Assembly (NCBI RefSeq): GCF_026191675.1
Contig: NZ_JAKRRY010000010.1
Location: 1-64,000 of the forward strand
Length of the DNA: 64,000 nucleotides
Reading direction: 5' to 3'
Origin: Vibrio qingdaonensis
GTDB lineage: Bacteria; Pseudomonadota; Gammaproteobacteria; Enterobacterales; Vibrionaceae
The notes beneath the pieces are model-generated. The model saw only the letters and a list, made by a program, of their open reading frames with translations. It searched no databases and had not been told where the DNA came from. The position numbers and the translations under genes are program-made. Below are positions 59,270 through 64,000 of the stretch, in pieces; position 1 is the first letter of the stretch, and every line of letters begins with the position of its first letter.

Positions 59270-59605
59270 ATGAATAAACTAGCATTAATTACCGCGTCTT
59301 TGGTTCTATCATCTACAGCAATGGCGACCACAACATCACTGGTTGGTGATGTCGACTTACATTCAGAAGGCTTTAGCACTAAACAGCAAGCTTATGATGC
59401 AGGCTTTCAGATGGTGAATGATTTGAAAGCGATGCCTTCGACGGATTTAGTTTATAAGTTGAGAGTGCATGAAGGCGATTTATTGCGAAACAGTGTCCAA
59501 GTTGACGATGCGCAGATCACCGTGCAGGAATATGCAGAAAATCGCGGTGAAATTAAGTACCGAGCGATTATCGATGTTGAGTATTCGTATAAAGAGCGCT
59601 CATAG
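59270..59605 (+). CDS. DUF3316 family periplasmic protein, second copy
   Basis: A 111-residue exported protein with a signal peptide ending AMA before TTTSL. It aligns end to end with the upstream paralogue: EGFSTKQQAYDAGFQMVNDL matches the first copy, and the C-terminus GEIKYRAIIDVEYSY corresponds to its KYRAQVNVSYQY. A 155-base gap with its own ribosome-binding region separates the two, so it may have a separate promoter. A bidirectional terminator follows at 59648. Function unknown. Confidence 0.82.
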   Translation: MNKLALITASLVLSSTAMATTTSLVGDVDLHSEGFSTKQQAYDAGFQMVNDLKAMPSTDLVYKLRVHEGDLLRNSVQVDDAQITVQEYAENRGEIKYRAIIDVEYSYKERS

Positions 59606-59647
59606 CGGTTTACTTACCGTTTAGGTGACGGCCTGCGAGTCGCGTAA

Positions 59648-59677
59648 AAAAGACCAATGCGTACGCATTGGTCTTTT
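59648..59677. terminator. Bidirectional terminator
   Basis: aaaagaccaatgc and gcattggtctttt form a 13-bp perfect stem with a 4-base loop and T-tracts on both sides. It separates the DUF3316 pair (+) from actP (-). Confidence 0.95.
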
Positions 59678-59706
59678 CTTCTTTAGCCAACGAGTAAACG
59701 TTGTTA

Positions 59707-61410
59707 TTAGTGGTCGTGGGCCTCACCAGCACCTTTCGGGTAACGGATAGACTCAACCATTTCTTGTACATCTTCAGGTACTTCAGCCGTGAACTTGTTC
59801 ACTACGATAGAGACAACAAAGTTTAGACACATACCCAGTGTACCGATGCCTTCTGGGCTGATACCAAACCACCAGTTTTCTGGTGTGCTTGCGGCTGGGT
59901 TGATGAACTTGAAGTAAATGATGTAGCTTGCTGTGAAGGCAATACCTGACAACATACCGGCAATTGCGCCTTCCTTGTTCATCTTCTTGTAGAAGATACC
60001 TAGGATGATGGCAGGGAAGAAGGATGCTGCGGCTAAGCCGAAGGCAAACGCTACTACCTGTGCTACAAAGCCTGGTGGATTAATACCTAAGTAACCTGCA
60101 CCTACAATCGCGACCATGGCTGCTAGACGAGCAGCTAATAGCTCCTGCTTGTCGGTCATGTTTGGCCTGAAGCCTTTCTTCAACAAGTCATGTGAAATTG
60201 ACGTTGAGATGACCAATAACAAACCTGCGGCTGTTGATAGTGCGGCTGCTAGACCACCGGCTGCAAGTAGTGCTACAACCCAGTTTGGTAGTTTCGCGAG
60301 CTCTGGAGAAGCCAGAACGATGATGTCACGGTTAATCTTCATCTCGTTGCGTTCATCGCCCGAGTAGAACATTTTGCCATCGCCGTTCTTATCTTCCCAA
60401 CCCACTAGGCCAGTACTTTCCCAGTTTTGATACCAACTTGGTGCTTCTGCTGCTGGTACCCCTTTCATATCAGGGCCATTAATCGTCTCAATCATATTGA
60501 CTCGAGCGAAAGCGGCAACGCCTGGTGCAGTTGTATAAAGCAAAGAGATGAACAGTAGCGCCCAACCTGCTGAGATACGTGCATCACGTACGCGAGGTAC
60601 AGTGAAGAAACGAATGATTACATGTGGCAGACCCGCAGTACCGACCATTAGAGCTGCACAGATGAAGAAGACATCGACCATGCTCTTGTTGCCTTCGGTA
60701 TAGGCGGTGAACCCAAGCTCTTCAGTCAAGCCATCGAGCTTATCAAGTAAATAAACGTCTGTACCTGAGAGCGTTGACCCCATACCCACTTGTGGAAGTG
60801 GATTACCTGTCATCATGATAGAGGTAAAGATTGCTGGCACAAGGAAGGCGAAAATGAGGACACAGAATTGAGCTACCTGCGTATAAGTGATGCCTTTCAT
60901 ACCACCCAATACGGCATAGAAGAACACAATGCCCATACCAATGATGATGCCTAAGTTAATGTCTACTTCTAGGAAGCGGGAGAATACTACGCCCACCCCA
61001 CGCATTTGACCTGCGACATAGGTAAATGAGACGAAGATGGCACAAAATACCGCAACCATACGCGCGGTTTTCGAGTAGTAACGTTCACCGATGAAATCAG
61101 GAACGGTAAACTGCCCGAATTTACGCAGATAAGGCGCTAAACATAGTGCGAGTAGTACATAACCACCTGTCCAACCCATCAAGTACACCGCACCGTCGTA
61201 GCCAACGAATGAGATGATACCTGCCATAGAAATGAACGAGGCTGCAGACATCCAGTCTGCTGCGGTAGCCATACCATTTGCGACGGGGTGAACACCACCA
61301 CCAGCCACGTAAAATTCACTGGTCGAGCCTGCTCGAGCCCAGATTGCGATGCCGATATACAGTGCGAATGTAATACCGACGAGAATAAACGTCCAAGTTT
61401 GAATATCCAT
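59707..61410 (-). CDS. actP: Cation/acetate symporter ActP
   Basis: Inner-membrane sodium:solute symporter that imports acetate and related short acids. The 567 residues have about thirteen helices, with AGGGVHPVANGMATAADWMSAASF near residue 36 and GGMKGITYTQVAQF near residue 170, both SSS-family signatures. A periplasmic insert (about residues 310-360) is longer than in E. coli ActP (549 residues). It starts 10 bases after the DUF4212 gene, typical of the two-gene DUF4212/symporter type. Expected to be controlled with acs by the CrbS-type system. Confidence 0.93.
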   Translation of the reverse strand: MDIQTWTFILVGITFALYIGIAIWARAGSTSEFYVAGGGVHPVANGMATAADWMSAASFISMAGIISFVGYDGAVYLMGWTGGYVLLALCLAPYLRKFGQFTVPDFIGERYYSKTARMVAVFCAIFVSFTYVAGQMRGVGVVFSRFLEVDINLGIIIGMGIVFFYAVLGGMKGITYTQVAQFCVLIFAFLVPAIFTSIMMTGNPLPQVGMGSTLSGTDVYLLDKLDGLTEELGFTAYTEGNKSMVDVFFICAALMVGTAGLPHVIIRFFTVPRVRDARISAGWALLFISLLYTTAPGVAAFARVNMIETINGPDMKGVPAAEAPSWYQNWESTGLVGWEDKNGDGKMFYSGDERNEMKINRDIIVLASPELAKLPNWVVALLAAGGLAAALSTAAGLLLVISTSISHDLLKKGFRPNMTDKQELLAARLAAMVAIVGAGYLGINPPGFVAQVVAFAFGLAAASFFPAIILGIFYKKMNKEGAIAGMLSGIAFTASYIIYFKFINPAASTPENWWFGISPEGIGTLGMCLNFVVSIVVNKFTAEVPEDVQEMVESIRYPKGAGEAHDH

Positions 61411-61420
61411 GTTCTAGCCT

Positions 61421-61687
61421 CTAGTCTTCCTGTACGTTGTATTTTTTGTCGAGCGCATTCATGCGAGCAACGTAAATAAATATCAGCGCCACGAAGGTGT
61501 ATATCGAACCTTGTTGAGCAAACCAAAATCCTAGCTTGAAACCGCCAAATTGAATGGTGTTAAGGGCATCAACAAATAGAATGCCTGCGCCGTAAGATAC
61601 GACGAACCAGATGGCGAGCAGCGTCCCCATGATTCCCAAGTTTTCCTTCCAGTAGGCTTGCGCATGTTCCGATGATTCGAACGCCAT
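61421..61687 (-). CDS. DUF4212 small symporter-associated membrane protein
   Basis: An 88-residue protein with two membrane helices (about residues 20-42 and 52-75), of the family found just upstream of acetate/solute symporters and described as a sodium/substrate symporter small subunit. The ATG at 61685-61687 is supported by AAGGAG 6 bases before it; a longer reading frame adds 22 codons without support. Role in ActP function is likely but not proven. Confidence 0.9.
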   Translation of the reverse strand: MAFESSEHAQAYWKENLGIMGTLLAIWFVVSYGAGILFVDALNTIQFGGFKLGFWFAQQGSIYTFVALIFIYVARMNALDKKYNVQED

Positions 61688-61712
61688 GGCTATCTCCTTA
61701 TTAAGTGGTGTT

Positions 61713-61728
61713 AACGTAATGTTACGTT
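61713..61728. promoter_or_regulatory. Palindromic operator candidate of DUF4212-actP
   Basis: AACGTAA-TG-TTACGTT: 7-bp perfect arms with a 2-base spacer, too tight to form an RNA hairpin and therefore more like a DNA-binding site. It lies 26-41 bases before the DUF4212 start codon, in or next to the promoter or leader. The regulator is unknown. Confidence 0.5.
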
Positions 61729-62020
61729 TAATAAGGTAGCAGGGTCGTAGCAAGAACTCTGTGCAACTTTAGTCGATCGAAAATAAGAAAGAAATGCATG
61801 AATAACAGATGGTTGACGTTATGGTTTGTTAAAAGTGTGATGTTAAATTGCTGTTAAATTAGCCAAAGGTCTAATATTTAACAGTATCAACAAGCCGAGA
61901 AAGTGACATTAAGTACACATTAATACACATGTGCTTAGCAAATTAGCTGAGTTGATACCTCACAATTGTGTTTTAATTGTCATGTTGGCAATAAGTTACA
62001 TAAATCACGGAGAGTAATGA

Positions 62021-63751
62021 GTGGATGCAGATTCAATTAACAGCCTGTTTTTGACTGGAGCAGTACTTGTCGCATTAAGTGTGCTGTTTAGTCAGGTATC
62101 CGCAAAGCTGGGCGTACCGATCCTAGTGATGTTTTTAGGTGTCGGTATGTTGGCGGGAGAGGATGGTCCTGGGGGCATTTACTTCGATGATTATTCCATT
62201 ACTTATTTAGTGAGTAACTTAGCATTAGCGGTTATTTTGCTTGATGGCGGCATGCGCACCCGCGTTGCCAGCTTTAGAGTGGCTTTTTGGCCTTCAATCA
62301 CCATGGCAACGCTGGGCGTTGCTTGCACCACAACCTTGACCGGTTTGATGGCTATGTGGCTGTTTGACTTAGAGTTGCTGCAAGGCATTTTGGTGGGGGC
62401 CATTGTCGGCTCTACCGACGCCGCCGCTGTATTTTCTTTATTAAAAGGACGCCAACTCAATGAGCGTGTTGGCGCAACACTAGAAATTGAATCCGGAACT
62501 AACGATCCCATGGCGGTATTTTTAACCGTCACGCTTATTGCTGTGCTTGGTAGCTCAGGCATGGATTTGGGCGCGGCCTTCCTTATCAAAAGTTTTCTGA
62601 TGCAATTTGGTATTGGGATTATTGTTGGTTTAGCGGGGGGCTGGTTACTGTGGAAGCTTGTTAACCGTACGCAATTGCACGAAGGGTTATATTCAATACT
62701 GGTGATTAGTGGTGGTGTGGCGTTACTGGCATTAGCCAATCACCTTGGTGGCAGTGGTATTTTGTCCATCTATCTTGTCGGGCTATTGCTGGGCAATAAG
62801 CCGACACGTTCACGTCACTCAATACTTAGTGTACTGGATGGTATGACTTGGTTAAGTCAGATTGTGATGTTTGTGGTGTTGGGTCTATTGGTAACCCCAT
62901 CGAGCTTGGTCGACATTATGGTGCCGGGCTTTGCTTTAGCCTTTGGTATGATTTTCTTTGCGCGACCGATATCGGTTTGGCTAGGTTTATCTCTATTTAA
63001 GAGTTTCGGCGCTCGTGAAAAATGGTTTATTTCTTGGATTGGTTTACGTGGTGCGGTTCCCATCATTTTGGCTGTGTATCCGATGATGGCAGGTTTACCT
63101 AATGCTCAGCTCTATTTCAATATTGCTTTCTTTGTCGTATTGGTGTCACTGGTGGTGCAAGGTGGCACATTAATGAAAGCGGCAGCGTTAGCCAAAGTGG
63201 AACTCCCTCCTAAACCAGAACCTATCTCTCGCTCTGGCGTGGAAATTTTTCCGGCTAGTGAATGGGAGATGTTCATTTACAAGCTGAAGCCAGAAAAATG
63301 GTGTGTCGGTGAGCCGCTACGTAAATTAAAAATGCCAGAAGGAACTCGAATTGCCGCATTGTTCCGAGATAATCAGCTGCTGCATCCATCGGGCAGTACC
63401 GAGTTGCGAGCGAGTGATACTTTATGTGTATTAGCGCAAGATCAAAATTTAGATGCATTGAGTCTATTGTTTAGTGAAGCGCCAGAAGATGAAAGCCTTG
63501 CTCGGTTCTTTGGTGATTTTTTCCTTGATGCCACCGCGAAGCTGTCTGATGTGTCGACATTTTATGGGTTTGAATTCGAGGATATCGATGCGGATATGAC
63601 GCTAAAAACGTTAGTTGAAAAAGAACTAGGTACTCAGCCCGTTTTGGGGGATAGCTTTGAGTGGCATGGACTGCAATGGGTGGTTGCTGCCATAGACGAA
63701 AATGAAGTGACGAAATTAGGACTTTGTTTGCCAGACGCACCTGACGAGTAG
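62021..63751 (+). CDS. nhaP2: Potassium/proton antiporter NhaP2 (CvrA)
   Basis: CPA1-family cation:proton antiporter that expels K+ and supports growth in high potassium and at low pH. In the 576 residues, about thirteen membrane helices end near residue 390, with [12 protein letters not shown] and the ion-binding [12 protein letters not shown] (about residues 160-172). A soluble tail carries a TrkA-C domain (about 405-480) and a CorC/HlyC-like domain (about 500-570). In V. cholerae the homologue exchanges K+ for H+. GTG start with GGAG 8 bases upstream. Divergent from DUF4212-actP. A terminator follows at 63813. Confidence 0.94.
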   Translation: MDADSINSLFLTGAVLVALSVLFSQVSAKLGVPILVMFLGVGMLAGEDGPGGIYFDDYSITYLVSNLALAVILLDGGMRTRVASFRVAFWPSITMATLGVACTTTLTGLMAMWLFDLELLQGILVGAIVGSTDAAAVFSLLKGRQLNERVGATLEIESGTNDPMAVFLTVTLIAVLGSSGMDLGAAFLIKSFLMQFGIGIIVGLAGGWLLWKLVNRTQLHEGLYSILVISGGVALLALANHLGGSGILSIYLVGLLLGNKPTRSRHSILSVLDGMTWLSQIVMFVVLGLLVTPSSLVDIMVPGFALAFGMIFFARPISVWLGLSLFKSFGAREKWFISWIGLRGAVPIILAVYPMMAGLPNAQLYFNIAFFVVLVSLVVQGGTLMKAAALAKVELPPKPEPISRSGVEIFPASEWEMFIYKLKPEKWCVGEPLRKLKMPEGTRIAALFRDNQLLHPSGSTELRASDTLCVLAQDQNLDALSLLFSEAPEDESLARFFGDFFLDATAKLSDVSTFYGFEFEDIDADMTLKTLVEKELGTQPVLGDSFEWHGLQWVVAAIDENEVTKLGLCLPDAPDE

Positions 63752-63812
63752 CGGTATTGTTTGAGTATCACTCTCGCACCTAAAACAAACGCTGGTGGAT
63801 GACGTGTAAAGG

Positions 63813-63850
63813 GCCCCGACAAATCGATAATGATTGGTCGGGGCTTTTTT
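63813..63850 (+). terminator. Terminator downstream of nhaP2
   Basis: gccccgac and gtcggggc form an 8-bp stem, with an inner aatc/gatt pairing in the 16-base loop, followed by TTTTTT. Its T-run touches the stop codon of the convergent regulator gene. Confidence 0.9.
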
Positions 63851-64000
63851 ATTCGCTCGCCTCATTGAGTAAAATGACGGCTTGGGTTCGATTCTTTACG
63901 CCAAGCTTTCTGAAAATTGCCGTCATATGCGCTTTTATGGTGGCCTCTGAAACATTCAAATCATAGGCGATTTGTTTATTAAGCAAACCGTCTGACAGCA
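63849..64000 (-). CDS. LuxR/NarL-type response regulator, C-terminal part (partial)
   Basis: Only the last 50 codons are in the window; the 5' part lies beyond 64000. They encode a LuxR-type helix-turn-helix: LSDGLLNKQIAYDLNVSEAT, then IKAHMTAIFRKLGVKNRTQA, ending VILLNEASE and a TAA stop (63849-63851). The pattern NVSEATIKAHMTAIFRKLGV matches the CrbR/ErdR group of regulators. Given the CrbS-type kinase 5 kb away, this is probably the cognate CrbR, but the receiver domain is not visible. Confidence 0.85.
   Translation of the reverse strand, partial: LSDGLLNKQIAYDLNVSEATIKAHMTAIFRKLGVKNRTQAVILLNEASE

Noticed and set aside
61902-61917. CRP-like AGTGA-N6-GTACA between DUF4212 and nhaP2
   Set aside because: Only 7 of 10 half-site positions match and the distance to either gene is not informative.
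1-64000. CRISPR arrays, insertion sequences, integron attC sites, prophage genes and tRNA genes
   Set aside because: None was recognised on either strand; gene order and content look like core chromosome.

Overview
The window reads as chromosome I of a Vibrio (Gammaproteobacteria, Vibrionaceae). The genus call rests on the gene content and order: an eps-type type II secretion (T2SS) cluster between hslR and cysQ, a hupA / DUF1481 lipoprotein / purD / purH block, a cadC-cadB-cadA block, and an acs ... CrbS-type kinase ... actP block, all with protein sequences typical of vibrios. The species cannot be named from the sequence alone. No insertion sequence, prophage, CRISPR array, integron or tRNA gene was seen; this is mostly core chromosome.

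Layout. (1) 1-3300: the 3' end of an rRNA operon (5S rRNA plus terminator), then a tightly packed plus-strand run: P-loop ATPase, YihY membrane protein, dtd, and a GNAT-hotdog fusion (yiiD). (2) 3300-8550, minus strand: an AsmA-family protein, pckA, hslO and hslR. (3) 8815-20227, plus strand: gspC to gspN, a complete twelve-gene T2SS operon without the prepilin peptidase or gspA/B. (4) 20390-23492, minus strand: cysQ, nudE, nfuA, comF. (5) 23538-31395: bioH, an unrecognised 149-residue protein with a good FliA-type promoter match, tex, a secreted protein built from four copies of a retropepsin-like unit, a CNNM/CBS membrane protein, and hupA. (6) 31630-36087: DUF1481 lipoprotein, purH-purD (with a PurR-box-like site) and zntR. 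(7) 36260-41869: the acid-inducible lysine decarboxylase system cadC, cadB, cadA. (8) 42009-48761, minus strand: a chemoreceptor, dusB-fis, prmA, and aroQ-accB-accC. (9) 49035-64000: an acetate-metabolism neighbourhood comprising acs, a DEDDh exonuclease, a cNMP/CBS/DUF294 protein, an MFS transporter, a symporter-fused hybrid kinase (CrbS type), two DUF3316 paralogues, actP with its DUF4212 partner, an NhaP2-type antiporter, and the C-terminus of a LuxR-type response regulator at the window edge.

How the genes work together. The T2SS operon builds an envelope-spanning secretion machine: inner-membrane platform C, F, L, M; ATPase E; pseudopilins G-K; secretin D; N accessory. The cad genes form a classic acid response, with CadA consuming protons and CadB exchanging lysine for cadaverine under control of the membrane sensor CadC. 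The 49-64 kb block combines acetate uptake (ActP/DUF4212), acetate activation (Acs) and the sensor kinase known in other vibrios and pseudomonads to control them (acetate switch).

Most interesting leads: the four-repeat, two-active-site retropepsin-like protein (27683-29572); a hairpin that buries the ribosome-binding site of the CrbS-type kinase (55150-55180); a 16-bp perfect-arm palindrome just upstream of DUF4212-actP (61713-61728); a FliA-like promoter before the unknown gene at 24549; the exonuclease/DUF294 pair and tandem DUF3316 genes inside the acetate cluster; and strong stem-loops flanking gspG. No wholly new multi-gene system could be demonstrated. All domain and motif statements come from reading the sequence by eye; no database search was run.
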